Made by a program: the position numbers and the translations under genes. Under the pieces are notes generated by a model. It had not been told where the DNA came from and did no database searches. It saw nothing but the letters and a program-made list of their open reading frames with translations. A stretch of DNA of 64,000 nucleotides from Halodurantibacterium daqingensis (lineage in GTDB: Bacteria > Pseudomonadota > Alphaproteobacteria > Rhodobacterales > Rhodobacteraceae): contig NZ_JBHTFQ010000006.1 in assembly GCF_042666235.1 (NCBI RefSeq), forward strand, positions 186,001 through 250,000. Reading direction: 5' to 3'. Below are positions 8,033-17,407 of this stretch, piece after piece. The stretch's first letter is position 1. The number at the start of each line of letters is the position of its first letter.

Positions 8033-8614
8033 ATGGCCGGAGACGATTTCGCACGGGTGCTTTACCTGATCTTGCTGCTGGCGGTGATCGGCGGCTATTT
8101 CCTGCTGCAGAACCGCCGCCAGATGGGGCAGATGGTGCAGCAGATGGCGATCTGGCTGCTGATCATCATCGGGCTTGCCACCGGCTGGGGGCTCTGGTCC
8201 GATCTTCAGCGCGACCGCATTCCGCAGCATTCGGTCATCACCGGCGCCGCCCGGGTCGAGGTGCCGCGCGCCATCGACGGGCATTACTACCTGACGCTTG
8301 AGCTTAACGGCACGCCGGTGCGCTTTGTCGTCGATACCGGCGCCACCGACGTGGTGCTGACCACGCAGGACGCGGCGCGCATCGGCATCGACCCGGCCGA
8401 TCTTGGCTATTTCGGCCAGGCGCGCACCGCCAACGGCACGGTCCGCACCGCCCGGATCCGCATCGACGAGGTGACCCTGGGCGAGTTCCGCGACACCAAC
8501 CTGACCGCCTGGGTCAACGAGGGCCAGATGGAAACCTCGCTTCTGGGCATGGCCTATCTGAACCGGTTCGAGCGGATCGAGATGGTCCGCGACCGGCTGA
8601 TCCTTTCACGCTGA
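8033..8614 (+). CDS. TIGR02281-type clan AA aspartic protease, membrane-anchored
   Basis: A 193-residue protein with two hydrophobic N-terminal segments (roughly residues 8-24 and 36-55) and a C-terminal retropepsin-like domain. The catalytic motif is FVVDTGATDVVLT near residue 100, where the aspartate of the DTG triad is seen directly. Single-domain proteases of this clan act as dimers; this subfamily is widespread in alphaproteobacteria and its substrates are unknown. An in-frame ATG at 8027 is only two bases past the CAGGGGG ribosome site, so 8033, seven bases downstream, is preferred. The gene converges on holC with only 22 bases between stops. Confidence 0.88.
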   Translation: MAGDDFARVLYLILLLAVIGGYFLLQNRRQMGQMVQQMAIWLLIIIGLATGWGLWSDLQRDRIPQHSVITGAARVEVPRAIDGHYYLTLELNGTPVRFVVDTGATDVVLTTQDAARIGIDPADLGYFGQARTANGTVRTARIRIDEVTLGEFRDTNLTAWVNEGQMETSLLGMAYLNRFERIEMVRDRLILSR

Positions 8615-8636
8615 ACATGAAGATTGCGGCGCAACG

Positions 8637-9095
8637 CTAGGCTTTTTCTGCCTTTTTCTGCCAGCGGCCCGTTTCCTCGCTCCAGTATTGCGCGGCGATG
8701 CCCGCGCCGGTCAGGCGGCGCCACTGGTCGCGGGCGGCCTCGACCGCGGCGGGATCATTGCCGTCGAACAGAAGCCAGGCGCGTTCCAGCGTCCGCGCCT
8801 CGTCGGCCTCGATCACCGCCCCGTCCAGCGCCATGAGGCACTGCGCCCCGTTCGGACGGTCGCTGCCGGTGGTCAGCAGCACCGGCTGGTCGGCATCGTG
8901 CGGCCCGCCCGCCAGCCCATGCGGCAGAAAGCTGTCGTCAGCCCCCAGCCACAGGCGCTGGTCAAGCCAGGCCAGCCGATCCGCGTCACTGCCGCGGATC
9001 ACCACCCGCCAGCCGGTCTGCAGCGCCTTTTCCAGCAGCATCTGCGCAACCGTTTCCACCGGCGAGTGGGTCAGATGATAGAACAGCGCCGGCAT
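8637..9095 (-). CDS. holC: DNA polymerase III subunit chi
   Basis: The 152-residue product opens with MPALFYHLTHSPVE and contains the conserved LLEKALQTGWRVVIRG and LDQRLWLGADDSFLPHG blocks of the HolC family. The chi subunit joins psi at the clamp loader and binds single-stranded DNA-binding protein, linking the replicase to SSB-coated DNA. Its ATG overlaps the pepA stop by one base (TGATG), indicating coupling; pepA-holC order is conserved in many proteobacteria. No terminator hairpin is visible in the short convergent gap downstream. Confidence 0.95.
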   Translation of the reverse strand: MPALFYHLTHSPVETVAQMLLEKALQTGWRVVIRGSDADRLAWLDQRLWLGADDSFLPHGLAGGPHDADQPVLLTTGSDRPNGAQCLMALDGAVIEADEARTLERAWLLFDGNDPAAVEAARDQWRRLTGAGIAAQYWSEETGRWQKKAEKA

Positions 9096-10567
9096 CAGCC
9101 CTGTGCGTCAGGGCCGGTTTCGAACCGGTCGCGGATCAGCCGGTCAAGCGCCATGACGCCCCAGCCCGTTGCCCCCTTGGGCGCAAAGCTGCTGTCGGTG
9201 GTCAGCAGGGCGACGCCGGCGATATCAAGGTGGATCCAGGGGGTTTCCGGCTTCACGAAGCGTTGCAGGAACTGCGCCGCGGTGATCGACCCGGCCGCCC
9301 GGCCGCCGGTGTTCTTGATATCGGCCACGCGCGACTTGATGAGCTTGTCATAGGCCTCGCCCAGCGGCATGCGCCAGGCGCCCTCGCCCTCGGCGGCGGC
9401 GGCCTTGAGGAAGGCACCGCACAGCCTGTCGTCGTTTGAGAACACGCCGGCGTTTTCATGCCCCAGACCGATGATGATCGCCCCGGTCAGGGTGGCAAGA
9501 TCGATCAGGCCCGCGGGCTTGAAACGGTCCTGCGCATACCACAGCACATCGGCCAGCACGAGCCGCCCCTCGGCATCGGTATTGATCACCTCGATCGTGT
9601 CGCCCTTCATCGACCGGACGACATCGCCGGGCCGCTGCGCGCGCCCGTCGGGCATGTTTTCCACCAGCCCCACAAGGCCCACGACATTGGCCCGCGCCTT
9701 GCGCAACGCAAGCGTGCGCATCACGCCCGCCACGACGCCCGCGCCGCCCATGTCCATGGTCATGTCCTCCATCCCGGCGGCGGGCTTGATCGAGATGCCG
9801 CCGGTGTCGAAGACCACGCCCTTGCCCACCAGCGCAAGCGGGGCTTCGTCGCCACCGCCGCGCCACTGCATGACCACGACCTTCGAGGGGCTTTCCGAGC
9901 CCTGCCCCACGCCCAGAAGCGCGCGCATCCCCAGCGCCTCCAGCTCCGGTTCCTCGAGGATCTCGACCTCGAGGCCCAGTTCCTGCATCGCAGCAAGGCG
10001 GGCGGCGAAATCGCTGGTGGTCAGGATGTTGGCGGGTTCGTTCACCAGATCGCGGGTGAAGAACACGCCTTCGGCCAGTGCGGCCATCGGTGCGGCGGCG
10101 GCGGCCACCTCTTCGGGGCGATCGACCATGAAGGTCACGCTGCCCAGCGGCTTGGTTTCCTCGGTCTTGTGATCGGTGAAGGCATAGGCGCGCAGCGCAA
10201 GGCCAAAGGCCACTTCGGCGGCGCGCGTGATGCCGGGCGCAAGCACCAGAACCGGCTGCGGCCCCAACGCCTTGCCAATTGCGGCCCCGGCCTTGCGCGC
10301 CTCGGCGGCGCCGGCACGGCGGTCAAGCCGCACGACCTGCAGCGCCTCGGCCTTCAGGCCCGCGGGAAAGGCCAGGTCGCGCGCCTCGCCCGGCTTGGCC
10401 TTTTGCCATCCCTCGCTGTCCAGAAGCCGCGCCAGCGCGCCACGGGTGGCGCGATTGGCACGGCGCACGGCGGCGGTGCTGCCTGACAGGACAACAACGC
10501 GCCCTTCGAAGGTGGACAGGGCCGCAAGATCGGTTTCGGTGAAATGAATGCTGACAGGTGTGGTCAT
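9095..10567 (-). CDS. pepA: Leucyl aminopeptidase (M17 family)
   Basis: The 490-residue length is typical of PepA. The catalytic C-terminal domain shows the metal-binding and active-site blocks GKGVVFDTGGISIKP near residue 255 and the family signature NTDAEGRLVLADVL near residue 335, which carry the two-metal site residues. The enzyme removes N-terminal residues from peptides in the cytoplasm; some homologues also bind DNA, which cannot be judged here. The start ATG at 10567 lies 126 bases from the divergent lptF start, so the shared upstream region must hold promoters for both operons. It is followed by holC with one-base overlap. Confidence 0.97.
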   Translation of the reverse strand: MTTPVSIHFTETDLAALSTFEGRVVVLSGSTAAVRRANRATRGALARLLDSEGWQKAKPGEARDLAFPAGLKAEALQVVRLDRRAGAAEARKAGAAIGKALGPQPVLVLAPGITRAAEVAFGLALRAYAFTDHKTEETKPLGSVTFMVDRPEEVAAAAAPMAALAEGVFFTRDLVNEPANILTTSDFAARLAAMQELGLEVEILEEPELEALGMRALLGVGQGSESPSKVVVMQWRGGGDEAPLALVGKGVVFDTGGISIKPAAGMEDMTMDMGGAGVVAGVMRTLALRKARANVVGLVGLVENMPDGRAQRPGDVVRSMKGDTIEVINTDAEGRLVLADVLWYAQDRFKPAGLIDLATLTGAIIIGLGHENAGVFSNDDRLCGAFLKAAAAEGEGAWRMPLGEAYDKLIKSRVADIKNTGGRAAGSITAAQFLQRFVKPETPWIHLDIAGVALLTTDSSFAPKGATGWGVMALDRLIRDRFETGPDAQG

Positions 10568-10693
10568 CTGGTCTTCCCTTGGCTTCGGCGCGAGCCTAGC
10601 CGCCCCCCGCCGCGATGACCAGATTAGAGTTTTCCCCGCCCGGCAATTCGGCTAGGGTCCGCGCCACTGTTCACCCCGGGGGTCGCCGCGCGC

Positions 10694-11863
10694 ATGTCAA
10701 GATTCGACAGATACATGCTGTCGCAACTGATGACGGTGTTCGGCTTTTTCGCGCTGGTGCTCGTGTCGGTCTATTGGGTCAACCGGGCGGTGGCGCTGTT
10801 CGATCAGCTTCTGGGCGATGGCCAGACGGCGCTGGTGTTTCTGGAAATCAGCGCCCTGACCCTGCCCAATGTCATCCGGCTTGTGCTGCCGGTCGCCTCG
10901 TTCGCGGCGGCGGTCTTTGTCACGAACCGGCTGTCCACCGACAGCGAACTGGTGGTGATGCAGGCCACCGGCTTTTCCAGCTTTCGCCTTGCGCGGCCGG
11001 TGCTGATGTTCGGGCTGGTGGTGGCGCTGCTGATGTCGGTGCTGACGCATTACCTTGTGCCGGCAAGCCGCAGCACCCTGGCCGAACGCCAGGGCGAGAT
11101 CGCCGAGAACATCACCGCCCGCCTGCTGGTCGAGGGCCAGTTCCTGCACCCCGCCGAGGGCATCACCCTTTACATCCGCGAAATCCTGCCCAGCGGCGAA
11201 TTGCGCGACATCTATCTCTCGGACGCGCGCAGCCCGCGCAGCCGCACCACCTATTCCGCCCGTGCCGCCTATGTCGTGCGCGGTGACAGCGGCCCGGTGC
11301 TGGTGATGGTGGACGGGCTGGCCCAGACCCTGCGCGCCGAGGGCCAGCGCCTGTTCACCACCCGCTTTGGCGATCTGACATATGATATCGGCGCGCTGGT
11401 GTCGGTGGGCGGGCGCGGTCGGCTGGATGCGCGCGAACTGCCGACGCTGGCCTTGTTCAACCCCAGCGAGACGCTGCTTGAGGAAACCCGTCAGAGCCGC
11501 GCCTTCTTCCTGCACGAGGCCCACAGCCGCTTTGCCCAGCCGATGCTTGCGGCCGTCTCTGCGCTGATCGGCTTCGGCACGCTGCTTCTGGGCGGGTTCA
11601 GCCGCTTCGGGGTCTGGCGGCAGATGCTTCTGGCGGTGGTCCTGCTGGTGCTGGTGCAGATGGTGGCCAATGTCGCCTCGGGGATGGCCTTGCGCGATGA
11701 ACGGCTGGCGGCGCTGGCCTGGGCACCGGTGCTTGCAGGGGGGGCGATCGCGGTGCTGGTGCTGTGGCTGTCGATCCGGCCGCGCCGCGTGCGCCCGCCC
11801 CGCCCGCCGCAGGGTCCACCCCAGAATCCGCGCCGGGGTCTGCACGGAGGGGCAACGGCATGA
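10694..11863 (+). CDS. lptF: LPS export ABC transporter permease LptF
   Basis: The 389-residue membrane protein starts MSRFDRYMLSQLMTVFGFF, the characteristic opening of the LptF/LptG (YjgP/YjgQ) family. Three hydrophobic segments lie in the first ~120 residues and three near the C-terminus, flanking a periplasmic beta-jellyroll region (about residues 125-265). With LptG and the ATPase LptB (not in this window) it extracts lipopolysaccharide from the inner membrane into the LptC-LptA-LptD bridge. The divergent upstream neighbour pepA and the downstream lptG are the family's usual context. The stop overlaps lptG by four bases. The C-terminal tail is Pro/Arg-rich and probably cytoplasmic. Confidence 0.96.
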   Translation: MSRFDRYMLSQLMTVFGFFALVLVSVYWVNRAVALFDQLLGDGQTALVFLEISALTLPNVIRLVLPVASFAAAVFVTNRLSTDSELVVMQATGFSSFRLARPVLMFGLVVALLMSVLTHYLVPASRSTLAERQGEIAENITARLLVEGQFLHPAEGITLYIREILPSGELRDIYLSDARSPRSRTTYSARAAYVVRGDSGPVLVMVDGLAQTLRAEGQRLFTTRFGDLTYDIGALVSVGGRGRLDARELPTLALFNPSETLLEETRQSRAFFLHEAHSRFAQPMLAAVSALIGFGTLLLGGFSRFGVWRQMLLAVVLLVLVQMVANVASGMALRDERLAALAWAPVLAGGAIAVLVLWLSIRPRRVRPPRPPQGPPQNPRRGLHGGATA

Positions 11864-12951
11864 CCCTTGCCCGCTATTTCGCGCGCCGCTTCCTGCGGGC
11901 CTTTGCCATCGTGCTGGGGGTCTTTGCCGGAATGCTGCTGCTTCTGGACATGGTGGAACAGATCCGCCGTCTGTCGGGCAGCGCCCCGGGGCTTGGCCCG
12001 GCGCTGGAGCTGGCCGCGCTCAACATGCCCGAAGGGGTGTACCGGATCCTGCCGCTGATCGTGATCCTTGCGGCGCTTCTGATGTTTCTGAGCCTCGCAC
12101 GCAGTTCGGAACTGGTGGTCACGCGGGCGGCGGGCGTTTCGGCATTGCGCAGCCTCGTCGCCCCGGTCGCGACGGCGGTGCTGCTGGGGGTGCTGGCGGT
12201 CGCGGTGCTGAACCCGCTGATAGCCGCAACCTCGAAACGCTACGAGGCGCGCGCCGGCCAGTTGACCGGCAGCGAAAGCGTGCTGTCGATCAGCCGCGAG
12301 GGGCTGTGGCTGCGTCAGGGCGGGGCCGAGGGCCAGACGGTGATCCGCGCGCAACGCGCCAGCCTTGACGGGACGGTGCTGCAGGGGGTGACCTTCCTTA
12401 CCTTCGCGCCCGAAAGCGGCCCGGCCCGCCGGATCGAGGCCGCCGAGGCGCGGCTGACCCCAGGCGCCTGGCAGGTGCAGGATGCCAAGGACTGGCCGCT
12501 GGACAGCGACAACCCCGAACGCGACGCGCGCCGCCACGCGGCGATGACACTGCCCACCGACCTGACGCTCTCGCAGATCCGTGACAGTTTCGGCACCCCT
12601 TCGGCCATTCCGATCTGGGATCTGCCCGCCTTCATCGGCCAGCTGGAACGCGCGGGCTTTTCCGCCCGGCAACACCGGGTCTGGTTCCAGATGGAACTGG
12701 CGCTGCCGCTTCTGATGGGGGCGATGGTGCTGATCGCCGCCGCCTTTGCCATGCGCCCGCCCCGGCTGGGGCGCACCGGGCCCCTGGTGCTGATCGCGCT
12801 GCTGGCGGGGCTGGGGATCTTCTTTCTGCGCAACTTCGCGCAGGTGCTGGGTGAAAACGGCCAGATCCCGGTGATCCTGGCCGCCTGGAGCCCGCCCATC
12901 GCCGCAGCCCTGCTGGCGCTGGGGCTCATTCTGCATCTGGAGGACGGATGA
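11860..12951 (+). CDS. lptG: LPS export ABC transporter permease LptG
   Basis: The 363-residue protein begins MTLARYFARRFLRAFAIV, as in LptG, and has the same six-helix layout with a central periplasmic domain as LptF. It is the second half of the heterodimeric permease that drives LPS from the inner membrane. The start is the ATG overlapping the lptF stop (ATGA), with GGAGGGG upstream; the frame extends further left inside lptF but that part is out of register with the family. Its stop overlaps lptD by four bases, so lptF, lptG and lptD are very probably translated from one message. Confidence 0.96.
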   Translation: MTLARYFARRFLRAFAIVLGVFAGMLLLLDMVEQIRRLSGSAPGLGPALELAALNMPEGVYRILPLIVILAALLMFLSLARSSELVVTRAAGVSALRSLVAPVATAVLLGVLAVAVLNPLIAATSKRYEARAGQLTGSESVLSISREGLWLRQGGAEGQTVIRAQRASLDGTVLQGVTFLTFAPESGPARRIEAAEARLTPGAWQVQDAKDWPLDSDNPERDARRHAAMTLPTDLTLSQIRDSFGTPSAIPIWDLPAFIGQLERAGFSARQHRVWFQMELALPLLMGAMVLIAAAFAMRPPRLGRTGPLVLIALLAGLGIFFLRNFAQVLGENGQIPVILAAWSPPIAAALLALGLILHLEDG

Positions 12952-15080
12952 TCGCCTTGCGGACCCTTTGCGCGGCGGCCGCGCTGTCGATCGCGCTGGC
13001 CGTTCCCGGCCAGGCGCAGGATCTGCCCGCGACGCTGGTGGCCGACCGGGTGCAGATCGCCGGCGACAACCGGCTGATCGCCGAGGGCGCGGTCGAGGTT
13101 CTCTATGGCACGACGCGGATGCGCGCCAGCCGGATCATCTATGACCGGGCGGGCGACCGGCTGACCATCGAGGGGCCGATCACGCTGGTGGACGCGGCCG
13201 GGGTGATCCTGGTGGCCGATGAGGCCGAGCTGAGCACCGATCTGCGCGAGGGCCTTCTGCAAGGCGCGCGCATGGTGCTGGAGCAGCAGTTGCAACTGGC
13301 CGCCACCAGCCTTGCGCGGCGCGAGGGGCGCTATACCGAGTTGCGCAACACCGTGGCCTCGTCCTGCCAGATCTGCGCGAACAATCCGACGCCGCTGTGG
13401 GAAATCCGCGCCGCCCGGGTGCTGCACGACCAGGAGGCGCAGCAGCTTTACTTTGACCGCGCGCAGTTCCGGATCATGGGCCTGCCCGTCGCCTATATTC
13501 CGCGCCTGCGGATGCCCGATCCGACGCTGGACCGGGCCAACGGCTTTCTCGCGCCACGTTTCCGCACCACAAGCACCCTGGGCTATGGCGTGCGGATTCC
13601 CTATTTCTTCACGCTGGGCGATCATGCCGATGTGACGGTCTCGCCCTATATCTCCTCGGGGCGGACGCGGACGCTGGACTTCCGCTATCGCCAGGCGTTG
13701 CCCGGCGGCAGCTATGAACTTGCCGGGGCCATTTCGGACGACGATCTGGAGCCTTCGGGGCTGCGCGGATATGTATTCGGCAGCGGCCGGTTCGACCTGC
13801 GCGACGACTATGTGCTGAGCTTCGGGCTGCAGGCCGCCAGCGACAGCTTCTACCTGCAGGATTACGACATCTCGGATCAGGACCGGCTGACCAATCGGGT
13901 TGAACTGTCGCGCACCCGCCGCGACGAGCATTTCAGCGCCCGGGTCTTTCACTTCCGCAGCATCCGCGCCGGCGAGGTGAACGCCCTGCAACCCACCGCC
14001 GTCACCGATCTGAACTATATCCGCCGCGAAACGCTCTGGGGCGGGATCGGGACGGCGCGGTTCAATGCCCATACCCATTACCGCCCCTCGGATATCGACA
14101 TGCTGGGCCGCGACGTGGGCCGCGCAAGTGGCCAGCTGGACTGGCAGCGCAGCTGGATCCTGCGGGGCGGGCTCAAGGCCACGGCGAACCTGCGCGGCAC
14201 CTTCGATCAATATGCAATCCGCCAGGACAGCAGCCTGCCGCCACGCCCCAACCGCTTTACCCCCGCCGCAGCCGTGGAACTGCGCTGGCCCTGGGCGCGG
14301 CAGGGCACCACGGGCGTGGTGCATGTGATCGAGCCGGTGGTGCAGGTGGTGCGCAGCCATTCCTCGCGCAACGGGCTGCCCGACGAGGACAGCGTGCTGG
14401 TCGAATTCGACGAGGGCAACCTCTTCAGCCTCAACCGCTTCCCGGGCTGGGACCGGCACGAGACAGGCACGCGCGTCAACGCCGGGCTGCAGTACAGCCG
14501 GCTGGATCCGGCCGGCTGGCAACTGGGCCTGGCCCTGGGGCGGGTGCTGCGCGACGACGGACGCGATCAGTTTCCCACCCAGTCGGGGCTGGGCGGCGCG
14601 CGGTCCGACTGGCTGGTGGTGGCCGATATCACCAATTTCGCGCTGCGCGGCACCGGCACGATCAGCCTGACCAACCGCGCCCTCTTTGCCGATGACCTGA
14701 GCTTTTCGCAGAACGAGCTGCGCCTGAACTATGATGCCGGGCGGCTGGATCTGGCCAGTTCCTACCTTTGGGCGGCGGCCGATCCGGCGCAAGGGCGCGA
14801 GGCCGATGCCTCGGAATGGGTGCTCGATGCCGCCTGGCGCGTGACGGCGAACTGGCAGGCGCGCACCGACTGGCGCTATGACTTCGAGGCCGAACAGGCG
14901 ACACGGGCGGGCTTTGGCCTGATTTACCGCAACGAATGCGTGGCGGTTGATCTTTCCCTCTCGCGCAGGTTTACATCCTCGACTAGTGTGCGGCCCACCA
15001 CGACCTTCGGCCTTTCGGTCGATCTGGTTGGCTTCGGCACCGGCCAGGCGGGGGCGCGCAGCCGCTCCTGTTCGGGCTGA
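12948..15080 (+). CDS. lptD: LPS-assembly protein LptD
   Basis: A 710-residue outer-membrane protein. Residues 1-23 form a cleavable signal peptide ending GQAQ. An N-terminal OstA/LptA-like beta-jellyroll (about 25-160: ...LIAEGAVEVLYGTTRMRA...) is followed by a large beta-barrel rich in alternating aromatic and polar residues. The SSCQICANNPTPLWEIRA segment near residue 140 is the conserved cysteine-containing block after the jellyroll. With LptE it inserts lipopolysaccharide into the outer leaflet. Length and layout fit alphaproteobacterial LptD. The start overlaps the lptG stop (ATGA). The chaperone gene surA follows after 31 bases; SurA is a known folding factor for LptD. Confidence 0.96.
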   Translation: MIALRTLCAAAALSIALAVPGQAQDLPATLVADRVQIAGDNRLIAEGAVEVLYGTTRMRASRIIYDRAGDRLTIEGPITLVDAAGVILVADEAELSTDLREGLLQGARMVLEQQLQLAATSLARREGRYTELRNTVASSCQICANNPTPLWEIRAARVLHDQEAQQLYFDRAQFRIMGLPVAYIPRLRMPDPTLDRANGFLAPRFRTTSTLGYGVRIPYFFTLGDHADVTVSPYISSGRTRTLDFRYRQALPGGSYELAGAISDDDLEPSGLRGYVFGSGRFDLRDDYVLSFGLQAASDSFYLQDYDISDQDRLTNRVELSRTRRDEHFSARVFHFRSIRAGEVNALQPTAVTDLNYIRRETLWGGIGTARFNAHTHYRPSDIDMLGRDVGRASGQLDWQRSWILRGGLKATANLRGTFDQYAIRQDSSLPPRPNRFTPAAAVELRWPWARQGTTGVVHVIEPVVQVVRSHSSRNGLPDEDSVLVEFDEGNLFSLNRFPGWDRHETGTRVNAGLQYSRLDPAGWQLGLALGRVLRDDGRDQFPTQSGLGGARSDWLVVADITNFALRGTGTISLTNRALFADDLSFSQNELRLNYDAGRLDLASSYLWAAADPAQGREADASEWVLDAAWRVTANWQARTDWRYDFEAEQATRAGFGLIYRNECVAVDLSLSRRFTSSTSVRPTTTFGLSVDLVGFGTGQAGARSRSCSG

Positions 15081-15111
15081 GCCGGGCGAAAGACGGAGAA
15101 CGGACCAGACC

Positions 15112-16314
15112 ATGCGCCTGACCATGCTTTTCACCGCCGCCCTTCTTGCGCTGACCCCGCTTCCGGGCGCGGCGCAGGGGCTGTTCCAGACCCGCGCCCA
15201 GGTGAACGACCGGATCGTCACCGGCTACGAGGTCTCTCAACGGGCGATGTTCCTCGAAGTGCTCAACACCGCCGGCGACCTGCAGCAGCAGGCGCTTGAC
15301 GCGCTGATCGAGGACCGGCTGCGGCAGGATGCGGCGGCCCGGCTGGGCATCACCCTGACCGAGGCGCAGCTTGAGGCCGGCATGGCCGAATTCGCCGGCC
15401 GCGCCAACATGAGCACCGAGGAATTCGTCGCAGCCCTGGGCCAGACCGGCATCGCCGAGGAAACCTTCAGCGATTTCGTCGCCGCCGGGATGCTGTGGCG
15501 CGAGGTGGTGCGCGCCCGTTTCGCGCAGCGCGCCAGCACCAGCGTGACCGAGGCCGATATCGACCGGGCGCTTTCGGCCAGTTCGCAGCGCGGGGCGGTG
15601 CGGGTGTTGCTGTCGGAAATCATCCTGCCCGCAACGCCCGAGTTCATCGAACAGACCGCGCCCCTGGCCGAGGAAATCAGCCAGCTGCGCGGCAGTGCCT
15701 TTGCCGACGCGGCGCGCCAGTTTTCGGCCGCGCAATCGCGCGAACAGGGTGGCCAGATCGACTGGCTGCCACTGGCGAACCTGCCGCCCGAAATCGGTGC
15801 GATGTTCCTGACCATGCAGCCGGGCGACGTGACCCCGCCGATCACCCTGGGCAATGCGATCGCGATCTTCCAGCTGCGCGCGCTTGAGGAAACCCGCAGC
15901 ACCGACCCCAGCGCGGTCGAGGTGGAATATGCGCGCTTCCTGATCCCCGGCACCGGCGCCGCGGCGCAGACGCTTGTGGCGCAGATCGCGGCACAGGTGG
16001 ACAGCTGCGTCGATCTCAACCGCCCCGCCGTGGGCCTTTCCCCGGGGCAGGTCGTGGTCACCAGCCAGACGGTTGCGCAGCTTCCGCAGGATATCGGGAT
16101 GGAGCTTGCGCGCCTTGATGCGAACGAGATCTCGTCCAGCCTGACACAGGGCAATGACACGCTGGTGCTGATGCTCTGCCACCGCCGGCCGATCCTGCCC
16201 GAGCCGCCGTCGCGCGATGCGGTGCGCGAACAGATCATCAACCAGCGTCTGAACGGCTATGCCGATATCCTGATGGACGAACTGCGCGCCGACGCCTTCA
16301 TCCGCCTGCAATGA
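15112..16314 (+). CDS. surA: Periplasmic chaperone / peptidyl-prolyl isomerase SurA
   Basis: The 400-residue product has a signal peptide (residues 1-20, ...LPGAAQG), a SurA N-terminal chaperone region with the VNDRIVTGYEVSQR motif near residue 31, and one parvulin (PpiC) domain near residues 165-270 containing AAQFSAAQSREQGGQIDWLP-like sequence. E. coli SurA has two parvulin domains; a single one is common in this group. It escorts unfolded outer-membrane proteins to the BAM complex. The start is taken 31 bases after lptD at MRLTMLFTAALL; the frame is open further upstream within lptD. Placement between lptD and pdxA-rsmA is conserved in proteobacteria. Confidence 0.93.
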   Translation: MRLTMLFTAALLALTPLPGAAQGLFQTRAQVNDRIVTGYEVSQRAMFLEVLNTAGDLQQQALDALIEDRLRQDAAARLGITLTEAQLEAGMAEFAGRANMSTEEFVAALGQTGIAEETFSDFVAAGMLWREVVRARFAQRASTSVTEADIDRALSASSQRGAVRVLLSEIILPATPEFIEQTAPLAEEISQLRGSAFADAARQFSAAQSREQGGQIDWLPLANLPPEIGAMFLTMQPGDVTPPITLGNAIAIFQLRALEETRSTDPSAVEVEYARFLIPGTGAAAQTLVAQIAAQVDSCVDLNRPAVGLSPGQVVVTSQTVAQLPQDIGMELARLDANEISSSLTQGNDTLVLMLCHRRPILPEPPSRDAVREQIINQRLNGYADILMDELRADAFIRLQ

Positions 16315-16417
16315 CGGCACGCCTCCAGCCTTCCGCCGGTGCGGCCTGCGATGGCCGGCCCGCCTGGCGGGCGCCGCCTGGCTGCGGGCGCGACCCGGCC
16401 TTGCGCGGGGGCCGCGC

Positions 16418-17407
16418 ATGAGCCGCCCGCCCGTTGCCCTCACCTGCGGCGAGCCTGCCGGCATCGGCCTTGAAATCGCCCAATCCGCCTGGGCGGTACT
16501 GGGCGCGCGGCTGCCGTTCTTCCTGATCGCCGACCCCGCGCATCTGCCCAAGGGCGCCGCGATCCGCGAGATCAGCGACCCGTCCGAGGCGCTGCATGTT
16601 TGCGCCACAGCGCTGCCGGTGCTGCCGCACCCCTTTCCCGCGCCGGCGCGCCCGGGCCGGCCCGAGCCTGCCAATGCCGCCGCGGTGATCGAGGTCATCG
16701 CGCGGGGCGTGCAGCTTGTGCAGCGCGGCGCGGCCTCGGCGCTTTGCACCAATCCGATCCACAAGAAGGCGCTGAAGGATGGCGCGGGCTTTGCCTATCC
16801 TGGCCATACCGAATACCTCGCGGCGCTGGCCGGGGTGGACCGGGTGGTGATGATGCTGGCCTGCGACGCGTTGCGGGTGGTGCCGGTAACGATCCATATT
16901 CCGCTGTCGCAGGTGCCTGGCCAGCTTGATGCGCAGCTTCTGCGCGACACGCTGCGCATCACCCATGCGGCGCTGCAACGCGATTTCGGGCTGGTCAGCC
17001 CGCGGATTGCCGTGGCCGGGCTCAACCCCCATGCCGGCGAGGGCGGCGCGATGGGCGACGAAGAGGCGGTGCTTATCGCCCCGGTTCTGCGCGCCCTTCA
17101 GGCCGAGGGCATGGCCATCACCGGCCCCCATTCCGCCGACACGCTGTTTCACGCCGAGGCCCGCGCCCGCTATGACGTGGCGGTGGCCATGTATCACGAT
17201 CAGGCGCTGATCCCGATCAAGACACTGGATTTCGCCAACGGGGTCAATGTGACGCTGGGCCTGCCCTTCATCCGCACCTCGCCCGATCACGGGACCGCAT
17301 TCGACATCGCCGGCAAGGGCAGTGCCGACCCTTCCAGCCTGATCGCCGCCCTGCGCATGGCCGAGGCGATGGCCCGCGCCCGCGCCCTTGCCGATGGCGC
17401 GCCATGA
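16418..17407 (+). CDS. pdxA: 4-hydroxythreonine-4-phosphate dehydrogenase
   Basis: The 329-residue enzyme opens with LTCGEPAGIGLEIA, the PdxA form of the nucleotide-binding start (usually GDPAGIG), and contains the metal-binding histidine blocks YPGHTEYLA, GLNPHAGEGGAMG and MYHDQALIPIKTLDF and the C-terminal TSPDHGTAFDIAGKG signature. It oxidises 4-phosphohydroxy-L-threonine with NAD in the DXP-dependent pathway to pyridoxal phosphate. It follows surA after 103 bases containing a GCCCGC-CTG-GCGGGC hairpin, and its stop overlaps rsmA by four bases. surA-pdxA-rsmA is the classic order also seen in E. coli. Confidence 0.97.
   Translation: MSRPPVALTCGEPAGIGLEIAQSAWAVLGARLPFFLIADPAHLPKGAAIREISDPSEALHVCATALPVLPHPFPAPARPGRPEPANAAAVIEVIARGVQLVQRGAASALCTNPIHKKALKDGAGFAYPGHTEYLAALAGVDRVVMMLACDALRVVPVTIHIPLSQVPGQLDAQLLRDTLRITHAALQRDFGLVSPRIAVAGLNPHAGEGGAMGDEEAVLIAPVLRALQAEGMAITGPHSADTLFHAEARARYDVAVAMYHDQALIPIKTLDFANGVNVTLGLPFIRTSPDHGTAFDIAGKGSADPSSLIAALRMAEAMARARALADGAP

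Noticed and set aside
12315..15221. 968-residue minus-strand frame opposite lptG-lptD
   Set aside because: Antisense shadow; the plus-strand genes have signal peptides, family motifs and ATGA overlaps.
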